Source: Geothrix edaphica (GTDB taxonomy: Bacteria > Acidobacteriota > Holophagae > Holophagales > Holophagaceae). From it: a DNA stretch of 64,000 nucleotides. Under the pieces are notes generated by a model. The model was not told the DNA's origin. It ran no database searches and worked only from the letters and a program-made list of their open reading frames with translations. Below are positions 8,431-16,696 of this stretch, in pieces (position 1 is the stretch's first letter; every line of letters starts with the position of its first letter). A program made the position numbers and the translations under genes. The stretch lies in NCBI RefSeq assembly GCF_030268045.1, contig NZ_BSDC01000003.1, positions 62,001 through 126,000 of the forward strand. Reading direction: 5' to 3'.

Positions 8431-9891
8431 ATGACCATCGTCGGTCGAAATGATCCCTGCCCCTGCGGCAGCGGCAGGAAGTTCAAGAGGTGCTGCGCGG
8501 ACCGGGAACCAGCGGTGAAGGCCCCGCATGCCGCGGCGGCGGGCGCCCTGGTCGACGCGGCCTGGCGGCTTTTCGAACAGGGCGACGGCCTCGGGGCCAC
8601 CCGGCTTTGCGAGGACGCCCTGAGGCTGGATGACCACCATCCCGACGCCCTCCATGTGCTGGCGGTGGCCCAGTGCCAGCTGGGGAATCTCGACCGCGCC
8701 CGGACCCTGTGCCTGCAGGCCCTGGAGGTCCGACCCGGCCACCTCAACACGCTGAACAGCCTCGGCAACATCCTGCGCACCGGCCTCCGCTTTGACGAGG
8801 CGATTGAAGCCTTCCGCCGCGCGCTGGCCCTCAACCCGAGGTTCCCCCAGGCCCACCTCAACCTGGGGATCACCTACTGGCAGGCGGGCCGCCTGGAGGA
8901 CTCCTTCCGCTGCTCGGAGGCGGCCCTGAAGCTCGATCCCTCCTTCGCAGAGGCCCACTACAACCATGCCCTGCACTTGCTCCAGCGCGGCGATTTCGCC
9001 CAGGGCTGGCAGGAGTTCGGCTGGCGTTGGCGCGCGCCAGGCGTGGCTCCGCGGCACGGGTTCACGCAGCCGCGCTGGAAGGGCGAGGACTTCCGGGGCC
9101 GTACCCTGCTCGTTCACGCGGAGCAGGGGCTGGGCGACACCCTGCAGTTCATCCGCTTCGTGCCGCAGGTGGCCGGGCGGGGCGGCACCGTCCGGGTGGC
9201 CTGCCCGCGGGAGCTGGTCGCCCTCCTGGGCCCGGCGTTGCCGGGCATCCAAGTCCTCGATGAAGGCGCCGCCCTGCCCCCCTTCGACCTCCAGTGCCCG
9301 CTGATGGACCTGCCCGGCGTCCTCCGAACCACCGGAGAGACCCTGCCCACCACGACGCCCTACCTCTTCGCCCAGGAGGACGCCGTAACCTCCTGGCGGG
9401 GTCGCTTCGCCGGGGCGGGCCTGAAGGTGGGCCTGGTCTGGCGCGGCGGGTTCCGCTACGCCCTGGACGCCATGCGCTCCCTGTCCCTCGAAACCCTGGC
9501 GCCTCTGGCGGAAGTTGAGGGCGTGCGCTTCGTGAGCCTGCAGAAGGAGCTGCTGCCCGCGGAGGCGGAGACACCCCTGCTCGCGCGTTGCGACGCGGCG
9601 GGACCGGACCTGCCCGACTTCGCTGCCACCGCCGCCGCCGTGGCGGCCCTGGACCTGGTCATCTCCGTGGACACCGCCGTGGCCCACCTGGCGGGGGCCC
9701 TGGGCCGGCCCACCTGGCTGCTACTGCCCCATCCTTCGGACTGGCGCTGGGGGCTCGAGGCCTCCAGCACGGTCTGGTACCCGAGCCTGCGACTCTTCCG
9801 GCAGGACCAGGCCGGGGATTGGACGGGGGTCGTTCACCGCGTGACCCGCGATATCAGGGCTCTCGCCACGGAAACGCAACGGCCCGCCTGA
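8431..9891 (+). CDS. SEC-C / TPR / glycosyltransferase-9-like protein
   Basis: 486 residues. The ATG gives MTIVGRNDPCPCGSGRKFKRCC, a SEC-C zinc-binding motif at the very start; an in-frame GTG 60 bases upstream has nothing ahead of it. About five TPR units follow (~residues 40-195, e.g. HLNTLNSLGNILRTGLRFDEAIEAF). The C-terminal ~250 residues resemble the GT9/heptosyltransferase fold: HAEQGLGDTLQFIRF, VGLVWRGG, and DLVISVDTAVAHLAGALGRPTW. TPR-GT proteins of this kind modify proteins or surface glycans. The substrate is unknown. It lies divergent from the barrel operon and may serve it, but that is inference. Confidence 0.8.
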   Translation: MTIVGRNDPCPCGSGRKFKRCCADREPAVKAPHAAAAGALVDAAWRLFEQGDGLGATRLCEDALRLDDHHPDALHVLAVAQCQLGNLDRARTLCLQALEVRPGHLNTLNSLGNILRTGLRFDEAIEAFRRALALNPRFPQAHLNLGITYWQAGRLEDSFRCSEAALKLDPSFAEAHYNHALHLLQRGDFAQGWQEFGWRWRAPGVAPRHGFTQPRWKGEDFRGRTLLVHAEQGLGDTLQFIRFVPQVAGRGGTVRVACPRELVALLGPALPGIQVLDEGAALPPFDLQCPLMDLPGVLRTTGETLPTTTPYLFAQEDAVTSWRGRFAGAGLKVGLVWRGGFRYALDAMRSLSLETLAPLAEVEGVRFVSLQKELLPAEAETPLLARCDAAGPDLPDFAATAAAVAALDLVISVDTAVAHLAGALGRPTWLLLPHPSDWRWGLEASSTVWYPSLRLFRQDQAGDWTGVVHRVTRDIRALATETQRPA

Positions 9892-9936
9892 GCCTCAGCC
9901 CACCCGCCCCCGCTTCCACGAGGTTTCCGGTACAGC

Positions 9937-9964
9937 CACGGGGGAGGGCAAGCCCTCCCCCGTG
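9937..9964. terminator. Bidirectional hairpin between convergent genes
   Basis: CACGGGGGAGGGC pairs perfectly with GCCCTCCCCCGTG around a 2-4 nt loop. It separates the plus-strand GT9-like gene from the minus-strand tetraheme gene. There is no U-tract on either side. Confidence 0.65.
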
Positions 9965-9982
9965 CTGAACAGGTGACTCTGA

Positions 9983-10708
9983 CTACTTCTTGTGGCAGGC
10001 CACGCAGAGGGCGGAGCCGGTGTTGTTGTCGATGCGGAGGAAGGGCGTGCCGCCGAAACCGGTCTTGGGGGACAGGGACCAGTTGTGCACGTCGTGGCAG
10101 GAGGCGCACTGCACCTTGTTGTTGAAGAGGGGCAGGCCGGCGGCGACCACGGTGGCCTTGGGCTGCAGGCCGAGGTCGGCCACTTCGTCATAGGTGATGG
10201 CGATGGGGTGGTCGTTGGTGAAGTCGCCGCCGGCGCCGACCACGTGGTTGATGAGCTTGCCGGTCGCGTCGATGCTGGTGCTGGCGGTGTAGGCGGTGGT
10301 GGTGCCGTAGGGGGCGTTGATGATGGACCCGATGGCGATGCTGCCGTCGTGGCAGGAGATGCAGGCCAGGCTCACGCCGGTGGGGGCGGAGTCAACGACG
10401 CCCTTGAGCTGGGAGGCGTCGCTCTTGGCGTTGGTCTGGTTGTACATCGTGAAGGTGGTGGTCGCCGTGTTGTTGTGGTTCCACAGGGGCACGAGCTGGG
10501 TGTAGGTGGGATCGGCCTTGGCGTGGTCGCCCATGTGGGGGGCGTGGCAGTAGACGCAGGTCTGGGTGTAGACCGTGGTGGACCCGGCGCGGGTCATGAC
10601 GGCCTTGGCGGACAGGTCGTGCATGGTGCCCTTGACGCCCGAGGCGGGCGAGGCGGCGGTCAGAGCCATGCTGGCGCCGGCGACGAGGAGGAGAAGAAGG
10701 CTCTTCAT
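9983..10708 (-). CDS. Tetraheme cytochrome c (paralog B)
   Basis: 241 residues. The signal peptide is MKSLLLLLVAGASMALTAASPASG. Four haem motifs occur: CVYCH, CISCH, CASCH, CVACH. The shared family blocks GTMHDLSA, VPLWNH, GVSLACISCHDG, NDHPIAITYD and VQCASCHDVHNW...TPFLR are present. The size and pattern match the small tetraheme group that, as I recall, includes the filament-forming OmcE of Geobacter; this needs a search. It is a single-gene unit with its own strong upstream module (CRP-like box, 11-bp repeats, C-tract) and a CGGAG ribosome site. That suggests high, regulated expression. Confidence 0.9.
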   Translation of the reverse strand: MKSLLLLLVAGASMALTAASPASGVKGTMHDLSAKAVMTRAGSTTVYTQTCVYCHAPHMGDHAKADPTYTQLVPLWNHNNTATTTFTMYNQTNAKSDASQLKGVVDSAPTGVSLACISCHDGSIAIGSIINAPYGTTTAYTASTSIDATGKLINHVVGAGGDFTNDHPIAITYDEVADLGLQPKATVVAAGLPLFNNKVQCASCHDVHNWSLSPKTGFGGTPFLRIDNNTGSALCVACHKK

Positions 10709-10726
10709 GGTGTTGCTCCGTAGGGT

Positions 10727-10741
10727 GGGGGGGGGAGGGGG
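10727..10741 (-). promoter_or_regulatory. C5-T-C9 leader tract of tetraheme B
   Basis: On the minus strand the mRNA leader reads C5, T, C9, A, starting 33 bases before the ATG. An identical C5-T-C9-A tract stands before the tetraheme gene at 28.07 kb. It is a possible slippage or post-transcriptional control site. Confidence 0.5.
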
Positions 10742-10807
10742 TTGGTTCGGGTCGTTCCAGGGGTACTGGGTTTCATGACCTCGACATGGCTAATGTGAGA
10801 CCCGAAC

Positions 10808-10825
10808 CTTAAAAGCAGCTTAAAA
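10808..10825 (-). promoter_or_regulatory. 11-bp-period direct repeat (TTTTAAG-N4-TTTTAAG)
   Basis: On the minus strand, two TTTTAAG heptamers start exactly 11 bases apart, the spacing of OmpR/PhoB-family binding sites. The matching region of tetraheme C has the same repeat. The OmpR-type regulator at 16 kb is an obvious candidate, by inference. Confidence 0.5.
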
Positions 10826-10840
10826 CCCGACCGAAACCTG

Positions 10841-10856
10841 AGTGACCCCGGTCACA
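10841..10856. promoter_or_regulatory. CRP/FNR-family-like box
   Basis: AGTGA-CCCCGG-TCACA, a near match to the TGTGA-N6-TCACA consensus of CRP-type regulators. It lies 15 bp beyond the direct repeats, upstream of tetraheme B. Confidence 0.55.
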
Positions 10857-10914
10857 CATTGAACACTTACTTATCGTCTAACGAGGGTTGGGCCTCCCAC
10901 AGCCCGGTACGCGA

Positions 10915-10944
10915 AAAGGCGCGGAGGATCAGCTCCGCGCCTTT
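10915..10944 (-). terminator. Rho-independent terminator of the long minus-strand operon
   Basis: A 12-bp stem (AAAGGCGCGGAG / CTCCGCGCCTTT) with a 6-nt loop, ending in TTTT on the minus strand, 17 bases after the NHL gene stop. Confidence 0.8.
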
Positions 10945-10961
10945 CGATCCACCCGTTCCCG

Positions 10962-12098
10962 TCAGCCCTTCGGCTTGGGCTCGGCCGGGGCGTCCTTCTT
11001 TTTCTCCGGGAAGTACTGGAAGCGCTGGATCCGAGCGTTCATCTCGTCGGCCACATAGATGCCGCCGTCCTTCCCGATGGCGATGCCCGCCGGGATCTGG
11101 AACTGGGCCTTTCCGGGCCCGCCGCGCCCCACATGTTCGAGCACCTGGCCGTCCAGGCGGAAGATCTGGAAATTGCAGAAGGTGGAGTCCACCACGTAGA
11201 GGTTGCTGTCGGAGTCCACGGCAATGCCCTTGGGTCGGGCAAAGGTGCCCGAAGAATCGCCGGGCTTGCCGAAGGCCCGGATGAACTTGCAGGCGTAGTC
11301 GAAGATCTGGATCCGGAAGTTGCCGGTGTCGCAGACGGCAAAGCCGGTGCCGGGGATCACGCAGCAGAAGGTGGGATAGTTGAACTGGCCCACCTTGTCG
11401 CCCCGGCTGCCGAACTTCTTGACCAGCTTCAGGGCGCGGTTGAACACCAGGATGTTGTGGTCGCCGCCGTTGACCACGATCACCATGTCCCGGGCCTCAT
11501 CCACGGCCACGCCCACGGGGCGCTTGAGGCCGTCGTTGACGGTGAGCCCCTGGATGAAGTGGCCCTGCTTGTCGAAGACCGCCAAGGCGTTGGCGTTGGC
11601 GTCGGTGGCGTAGACGAACTTGGAGTCGACAGCCACCCCGGCCGGCGCGTTCAGTGAGCGCTGGGAGACATCGGCGAAGCGCCACATCTTGTGATTCACG
11701 GGATCGATGGCCGTAATGCCCAAACCGAAGTCGCCCACGAAGATCGTGCCCTTCTCATCTACCGCCACAGACAGGGGCCGCTTGAGCACCAGGGACTCCT
11801 GCCCCTTGCCCGTGAGCCGGTCCATGAAGCTGGTGCGTTTCTTGGCGCCCACGTCGAACTCGTTGCGGTACTCCGCCACCCACTTGATGCGGGGTTCGTT
11901 GGGCGGGGGTGGCCACTGCAGATCCTCGCCGGCCTTGGCCTTCCCCTGCCCGTGCAGGGCCGGAAGCGGCAGGGCCAGGAGCAGGAGCGCCCCCAGGGCC
12001 ACCCGCCGCAAGGCGGCGATGCGGGCCCGGAACGGACGGGGGTGCTGCGGGGAACAGGATTGGCTGGTGCGGATCACGGTCGGCCTCCGGAATCTCAT
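10962..12098 (-). CDS. Secreted NHL-repeat beta-propeller protein (paralog 1)
   Basis: 378 residues. The ATG has a weak site; a GTG at 12077 is preceded by CGGAGG and is an equally good start. After a signal peptide ending LHGQG, the protein opens with PPNEPRIKWVAEYRNEFDVGAKKRTSF, then about six NHL blades (PLSVAVDEKGTIFVGDFG, RPVGVAVDEARD, GTGFAVCDTGNFRIQIFD, RPKGIAVDSDSNLYVVDS). The Lys-rich tail is KKKDAPAEPKPKG. It closely resembles the 26.8-kb NHL protein, including the IKWVAEYRN start. NHL genes often neighbour multiheme cytochrome genes; a scaffold or assembly role is inferred. It is the last gene of the operon. Confidence 0.85.
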   Translation of the reverse strand: MRFRRPTVIRTSQSCSPQHPRPFRARIAALRRVALGALLLLALPLPALHGQGKAKAGEDLQWPPPPNEPRIKWVAEYRNEFDVGAKKRTSFMDRLTGKGQESLVLKRPLSVAVDEKGTIFVGDFGLGITAIDPVNHKMWRFADVSQRSLNAPAGVAVDSKFVYATDANANALAVFDKQGHFIQGLTVNDGLKRPVGVAVDEARDMVIVVNGGDHNILVFNRALKLVKKFGSRGDKVGQFNYPTFCCVIPGTGFAVCDTGNFRIQIFDYACKFIRAFGKPGDSSGTFARPKGIAVDSDSNLYVVDSTFCNFQIFRLDGQVLEHVGRGGPGKAQFQIPAGIAIGKDGGIYVADEMNARIQRFQYFPEKKKDAPAEPKPKG

Positions 12099-12130
12099 CG
12101 TACCTGAAGACCCGGCGCCGCCCAGCGCGG

Positions 12131-12146
12131 GGTGACGGGGATCACG
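12131..12146. promoter_or_regulatory. CRP-like dyad at the HAO-like/NHL junction
   Basis: GGTGA-CGGGGA-TCACG overlaps the stop codon of the HAO-like gene, 33 bp before the NHL start. It has the same GTGA-N6-TCAC core as the tetraheme promoters. It might give the NHL gene its own promoter. Confidence 0.35.
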
Positions 12147-13461
12147 GCTGGAAACCGCCGCCCTCCAGCACCGCCGCCTTCTCCCGCCGGTAGGCCTCGG
12201 GCGTGATGCCGCCGCGGTCCAGCTTGGCCTTCAGGGCCCGCAGGCGTGCCTCGATGCCCTCAGCCGCAGGGGCTGCCGCGGCCTGCGGCGGACGCTTGCG
12301 CTCCCGCAGGCGCTGCGCCTCGGCCTTGATGTCGACCAGGTCCATCTTCAGCTCGGCGTTGCCGTACCAGTGGGTGTAGGCCGGGTTCTGGTGGAAGGCG
12401 CCCTTGATGGTTTTGGCGAAGTCGTACTTCTTCATCTTGAAGAACAGGCGCTCGATGTGGGAGGTGTCCTCGTAGAGCATCTGAGCGTCCAGCACCAGGG
12501 CCCTGCCCCGGAGCGGGTGCGGGGGGCGCTCGCCTGGCATGGGGTCGAGCAGGCCGTGGTCGAAGAGGTCGCCGATGATGGCTTCGGCCTCCTTGACGAG
12601 GGCCATGCTCTCCTGCTGCACGGCGTCATCCCGCTCCAGTTCCCTCTTGGCGAAGGCGGTGCTGTGGCAGGCCAGGCAGATCTGAACCATCTCCGCCCTA
12701 CGGGCCGTCCTTGGCGCATCGGGAAGCCGCTCCCCGCCGGAGGTCAGTGTCAGCCCCGCGGACACGTCGTGACTGCCCCTGGGCATGTGGCAGGTCTGGC
12801 AGGTGGGCCCGGTGCCCGACGGGGCGCTGGTGGAGAGGGTGCCGTGCCGGGAGGTTTGCCACATTTCCCACTGGGGATGGTCGGGCCCCATGTGACAGGT
12901 GGCGCACACGTTGGGATCGCGGGCGATCTTCAGATCGGTGCCGTGGTTGCTGTGACAGGTGGCGCAGGAAGCCTCCACCTGGTGGCAGGCGTTGCAGCCC
13001 ACCTGCCCCATGGCCGCGCTCTGCTTGAGGAAGCGGGCGCACTGCACGGTGGAGGTGGGCAGGCCGGTGCCATCTTCGTGGCAGAACTGGCATTCCTTCG
13101 CGTTCCGGCCCGGCAGGTTGCGCACGCAGCCCCAGCCCGTGTGCAGGGCCATGCCGTGGCGGCTGGCCTGGTGCTCCCCCAGGGCCCGCTTATGGCAGGC
13201 GCCGCAAACCTTGAGGTCCACCCGGGCCTCGCCTTTTTCGATGCGGGCGTGGTCGGATCCATGGCATGTGGCACAGCCCACCTTGACTCTGGCATGGGCA
13301 CTCAGCTCCCACTGGCGCACGGCGCCGGGCGTCTTCTGGCGGTGGCAGGGGAGACAGTCTTCTGCGCCCACGACCGGGATCGCCAGCGCGGCGAAGCAGG
13401 CCATGATGAAGGGGGGGAGACCGCGGAGGAGGCTGCGGGGGAGCGCTTCGGAGAACCTCAC
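12142..13461 (-). CDS. HAO-like nonaheme cytochrome c with SHOCT-like tail
   Basis: 439 residues from a GTG whose bases overlap the upstream stop (GTGA); this start gives a proper signal peptide (LPPFIMACFAALAIPVVGA). Nine CXXCH motifs occur: CLPCH, CATCH, CGACH, CQFCH, CNACH, CATCH, CATCH, CQTCH, CLACH. The haem-7 region CATCHMGPDHPQWEMWQTSRHG and the C-terminal GAFHQNPAYTHWYGNAELK are typical of the hydroxylamine oxidoreductase superfamily. The last ~35 residues (RLRALKAKLDRGGITPEAYR) look like a SHOCT oligomerisation motif, also present in the adjacent propeller gene. The reaction is unknown: nitrogen oxidoreductase or plain electron carrier are both possible. Confidence 0.82.
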   Translation of the reverse strand: MRFSEALPRSLLRGLPPFIMACFAALAIPVVGAEDCLPCHRQKTPGAVRQWELSAHARVKVGCATCHGSDHARIEKGEARVDLKVCGACHKRALGEHQASRHGMALHTGWGCVRNLPGRNAKECQFCHEDGTGLPTSTVQCARFLKQSAAMGQVGCNACHQVEASCATCHSNHGTDLKIARDPNVCATCHMGPDHPQWEMWQTSRHGTLSTSAPSGTGPTCQTCHMPRGSHDVSAGLTLTSGGERLPDAPRTARRAEMVQICLACHSTAFAKRELERDDAVQQESMALVKEAEAIIGDLFDHGLLDPMPGERPPHPLRGRALVLDAQMLYEDTSHIERLFFKMKKYDFAKTIKGAFHQNPAYTHWYGNAELKMDLVDIKAEAQRLRERKRPPQAAAAPAAEGIEARLRALKAKLDRGGITPEAYRREKAAVLEGGGFQP

Positions 13462-14588
13462 GGCGCGGGCCTTCGGGTGCGGTAGTCCTCGGCCGAGACC
13501 AGGCCTTCGCTGAGCCACTTCCGGAGCTCGCGCAGCCGGGCCGCATCGGCAGCGCCCAGGGGCGGCGCGGCATCCTCGGGAAGCCCCGACACCCAGTGAA
13601 GCCGACCGCCCTCAGCCAGCAGGAGCGCCTCGCCCTTCCCCGTGAAGAAGCCCCGAGTCTCCGCCGGGAAGGAAACCAGCAGGCGCCCATCCCGGAAGAG
13701 CTGGCCATCCAGCAGGAGGGTGCGGCCAGAAGGGGACATGGCCACGCGCCGTCCCGGCACCGGAAGGGTGGCGAGCGTTTCATCACCCCAGGGGTCCGCC
13801 AGCTGACTGGCCATGACGCCGTCGCCGTAGAGGATGCAGTCGCCCCGGCCGGAGAAGCAGGCGCCGCCAGCCTCCATGGCCACTTCGGCGAGCACCCGTG
13901 TCTGACCGGTGTCCAGGTGATGCAGCACGAGCCGGAGCTGGGAGGCCAGGGCCGGCGGGTTGTAGAGCCGGTAGTACAGGATCTCGTCCTGCAACGGAGA
14001 GAGGGCGAGGCCGAGGATCCGTGGGAGCTGGTCCTTCAGGGATTCGGCGACCTTCGGCATGAGCGTGCTTCCGTTCAGCACCTGGGCCTTGGGCCGGCCC
14101 CTGCCGTCCCACTGGTGGAGCACCTGGGCCATGCGCGTCCCGAAGCGGAAGGGTTCGAGCTCCACGGTCAGCACCAGCCAGGTGCCGTCGTTCCGGGCCT
14201 GCAGGCCGGTCACCCGTCCCGGGAGATCCACCTCGGCCCCCGGGCGTCCCTTGGCGTCGAAGAGGCGGAGGCGCGCCTTCCCTTCCGCCTCAAAAGCGGC
14301 GGCCAGAGTGGCCCCGTCCGCGGACCAGGCGAGTTGAGTGGGGAGCTCCGTCGAGACAGCCTGTTCGACGCCGGCGAGGTCCCGGATGCGGAGCCCTCGG
14401 CCCAGATAGGCCACCCTGGTTCCGCCACGGTCGATGGCCACAGGACCTGCCGCGTCTGTCCCGGCGAGCTCCACCATGCGGATGCCTGCCGGCAGGGCCA
14501 TGGGCGGCGCGGCTGCGAGGTTAGGACTGCCCCAGGCGAGGCAGGACAGGCCGAACAGCAGGCAGCGGAAGCTGTGGCGGTTACGCAT
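13458..14588 (-). CDS. Secreted TolB/WD40-like beta-propeller with SHOCT-like tail
   Basis: 376 residues. A signal peptide (LLFGLSCLAWGSPNLAAA) is followed by repeating ~45-residue beta units with WSADGATLAAAF, ALSPLQDEILYYRL and AMSPSGRTLLLDG motifs, typical of WD40-like/TolB propellers. The end, AARLRELRKWLSEGLVSAEDY, resembles SHOCT and matches the tail of the next gene. No catalytic motif is evident. Its start lies within the last codons of the histidine kinase and its stop overlaps the HAO-like start, so it is embedded in a coupled operon. A structural partner of the HAO-like cytochrome is plausible through the shared tail. Confidence 0.72.
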   Translation of the reverse strand: MRNRHSFRCLLFGLSCLAWGSPNLAAAPPMALPAGIRMVELAGTDAAGPVAIDRGGTRVAYLGRGLRIRDLAGVEQAVSTELPTQLAWSADGATLAAAFEAEGKARLRLFDAKGRPGAEVDLPGRVTGLQARNDGTWLVLTVELEPFRFGTRMAQVLHQWDGRGRPKAQVLNGSTLMPKVAESLKDQLPRILGLALSPLQDEILYYRLYNPPALASQLRLVLHHLDTGQTRVLAEVAMEAGGACFSGRGDCILYGDGVMASQLADPWGDETLATLPVPGRRVAMSPSGRTLLLDGQLFRDGRLLVSFPAETRGFFTGKGEALLLAEGGRLHWVSGLPEDAAPPLGAADAARLRELRKWLSEGLVSAEDYRTRRPAP

Positions 14589-15993
14589 GGGCGGCGCCTA
14601 GGGGCAGGGTGACTGTGAAGGTGGCGCCGCCTTCGGGGCGGTTGGCGGCGCGGAGGGTGCCGTGGTGCTCGGCCACCACCCAGGCGGCGATGGCCAGGCC
14701 CAGGCCCGTGCCTGGCGCGCGGGTGCGGGTGCGGGAGGGATCCACGCGGTAGAAGCGGTCGAAGATCCGCTCGAGGTCCTCCTCGGGAATGCCGGGGCCG
14801 GTGTCGCTGACGATGACCTGGAGGGCCTGCGGGGTGCGGGCCATGTCCACGAGCACCTTCCCCCCTCGGGGCGTGTACTTGATGGCGTTGCTCAGCAGGT
14901 TGCTCACGACCTGGTGAAGCCATCCTTCATCGCCCAGGATCTCGTCGTGGATCAGGGGCCCCACCTGCACCTCCAGCCCCCACTCCTCGGCCTGGGGAAG
15001 GCGCGCCTCCACCTGCGCCTCGACGATGAAGGCCAGGTCCACGGGCCTCGCCTGCATCACCATGCGCCCCGAGTCGGCGCGGGCCAGCAGAAGCAGGTCC
15101 TCCGCCAGGGACCGGATGCGGTCCACCTCCTCGCCAACGCTGCGCAGCGCCGCCTCCTGCTCCTGGGGCGTCCGTGCCTGCTCCAGGGTCACGTCGATGG
15201 TATTGCGGATGGTGGCCAGAGGGCTGCGCAGCTCGTGGGAGGCATCGGCCGTGAAGCGCTTCATGGCCTCGAAGGCGTTCTCGAGGCGGCCGATCATCCG
15301 GTTCAGCGTGTCGACCAGGCGGCCGATCTCGTCATCCACCCCGGGATGGGGGAGGCGCCGGTCGAGGCTGTGGGCCTCGATCTCCTTCGTCAGTGTGATG
15401 ATGCGCGTGACCGGAGCCAGGGCCCGGCCCGAGAGCATGTACCCGCCGAGGAAGGAGACCAGGAGGCCCACCGGAACGAGGTGGAAGAAGGCCAGCCGGA
15501 GCCGCTTCAGCGTGGCGTCCACGGCCCCCAGCTCCTCGAGGATCCAGATGGTGCTGTGACGGGCGCCGGGCGGATGGCGGTGGATGATGAGAACCCGCCA
15601 GTAGTCTCCGTTCTGCACGAAGGTCCGGAGGGCGTTGGGTTCGCCCTCCGAATTGGGAAGGGCGGAGATCCGGTCCATGATGGAGGCGTTGTACAGCTCC
15701 GGGGACTCGTAGACCACGAGGTCGCGCCCCACCAGATTCTGCGCGATGGCCACCTTGCCCAGCCGGGCCAGCCGGGTGGTCTGCCAGGGGGTGAAGTCGT
15801 GGCCGGGCCCACCCTGGGCCAGGATCTGCAGGGCCGTGGCGCCGCGCAGGCTGATGGCCTCGTCGTGGTTGGTCATCAGGTGCCGTTCCGCCAGGCCCAG
15901 GAGGACGCCCCCGAACACGACCATGCCCGCCGCCAGGGCGATGCAGTACCAGGCCGTGAGGCGAAAACGCAGCGTGCGGGTGATGCGCTTCAC
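14581..15993 (-). CDS. Sensor histidine kinase (HAMP, HisKA, HATPase)
   Basis: 470 residues from a GTG overlapping the regulator's stop (GTGA). Transmembrane helices at ~12-35 and ~170-190 flank a periplasmic sensor region of about 135 residues. A HAMP segment (SGRALAPVTRI...RLVDTLNRM) follows, then the H-box DASHELRSPLATIRNT, N-box HQVVSNLLSNAIKYT, G1 DTGPGIP and G2 GTGLGLAIA. It pairs with the adjacent OmpR-type regulator. The sensed signal is unknown; position among cytochrome genes suggests redox state, electron acceptor or metal. Confidence 0.92.
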   Translation of the reverse strand: MKRITRTLRFRLTAWYCIALAAGMVVFGGVLLGLAERHLMTNHDEAISLRGATALQILAQGGPGHDFTPWQTTRLARLGKVAIAQNLVGRDLVVYESPELYNASIMDRISALPNSEGEPNALRTFVQNGDYWRVLIIHRHPPGARHSTIWILEELGAVDATLKRLRLAFFHLVPVGLLVSFLGGYMLSGRALAPVTRIITLTKEIEAHSLDRRLPHPGVDDEIGRLVDTLNRMIGRLENAFEAMKRFTADASHELRSPLATIRNTIDVTLEQARTPQEQEAALRSVGEEVDRIRSLAEDLLLLARADSGRMVMQARPVDLAFIVEAQVEARLPQAEEWGLEVQVGPLIHDEILGDEGWLHQVVSNLLSNAIKYTPRGGKVLVDMARTPQALQVIVSDTGPGIPEEDLERIFDRFYRVDPSRTRTRAPGTGLGLAIAAWVVAEHHGTLRAANRPEGGATFTVTLPLGAAHA

Positions 15994-16670
15994 GGGTGAT
16001 CCTGGATCATGTAGCCTGCGCCGCGGATGGTCTGGATGAGCTTGACGGACTGCCCCTGGTCGATCTTCTTCCGGAGGAAGTTGACGTAGACCTCCACGAG
16101 GTTCGAGCCCCCGTTGTAGTCGGAATCCGAGGGCCAGACGTGGTCCATGATCATGGCGCGGGTCAGCACCAGGCCCTTGCGGCTCAGCAGGTATTCCAGG
16201 ATGCCGAACTCCTTGGGCGTCAAGTCGATGAGCTTGCCGCCGCGGCGGACCTCGTGGCTTTTCGAGTCCAGTTCGAGGTCGGCCACGGTCAGCTTGCTCC
16301 GGATTTCCACCTGGGGCCGCCGCGTGACGGCCCGCAGCCGCGCGAGCAGCTCCTTGAAGTCGAAGGGCTTGGAGAGGTAGTCGTCGGCGCCGAAGTCGAG
16401 CCCCCGCACGCGGTCGTCCACATTGGTCCGTGCCGTGAGCATCATCACCGGAAGGGTGCTGCGGGTCTTGCGGATCCTGGATAGGACCTCGAAGCCATCC
16501 ATGGCGGGGAGCATCACATCCAGGATGACGGCGTCGTAGCTGCCCGAGAGGGCCATCTCCAGGCCGGTGGCGCCGTCCCCGACCCAGTCCGCGATGTAGC
16601 CGTTCTCCTTCAGGCCCTGCTGGAGGATCTGGGCCAGCTTGGTCTCGTCTTCGACGATCAGGATCTTCAC
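15990..16670 (-). CDS. OmpR-family response regulator
   Basis: 226 residues. The GTG start with CAGGGGG upstream gives VKILIVEDE. The receiver domain has the acidic pocket VEDE, the phospho-Asp in AVILDVMLPAMDGF and Lys in LSKPFDF. The winged-helix output domain (~130-226) contains LTPKEFGILEYLL and VEVYVNFLRKKID...IRGAGYM. Regulators of this family bind direct repeats with an 11-bp period, and such repeats lie before two tetraheme genes in this window. That link is a hypothesis. Confidence 0.94.
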   Translation of the reverse strand: MKILIVEDETKLAQILQQGLKENGYIADWVGDGATGLEMALSGSYDAVILDVMLPAMDGFEVLSRIRKTRSTLPVMMLTARTNVDDRVRGLDFGADDYLSKPFDFKELLARLRAVTRRPQVEIRSKLTVADLELDSKSHEVRRGGKLIDLTPKEFGILEYLLSRKGLVLTRAMIMDHVWPSDSDYNGGSNLVEVYVNFLRKKIDQGQSVKLIQTIRGAGYMIQDHP

Positions 16671-16696
16671 GGGTTCCCCCTGGGGGCGGTGCGGGC

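Noticed and set aside
13462-13518. Upstream ATG for the HAO-like cytochrome at 13518
   Set aside because: It would overlap the propeller gene by 61 bp and bury the signal peptide; the GTG with GTGA overlap fits the operon pattern.
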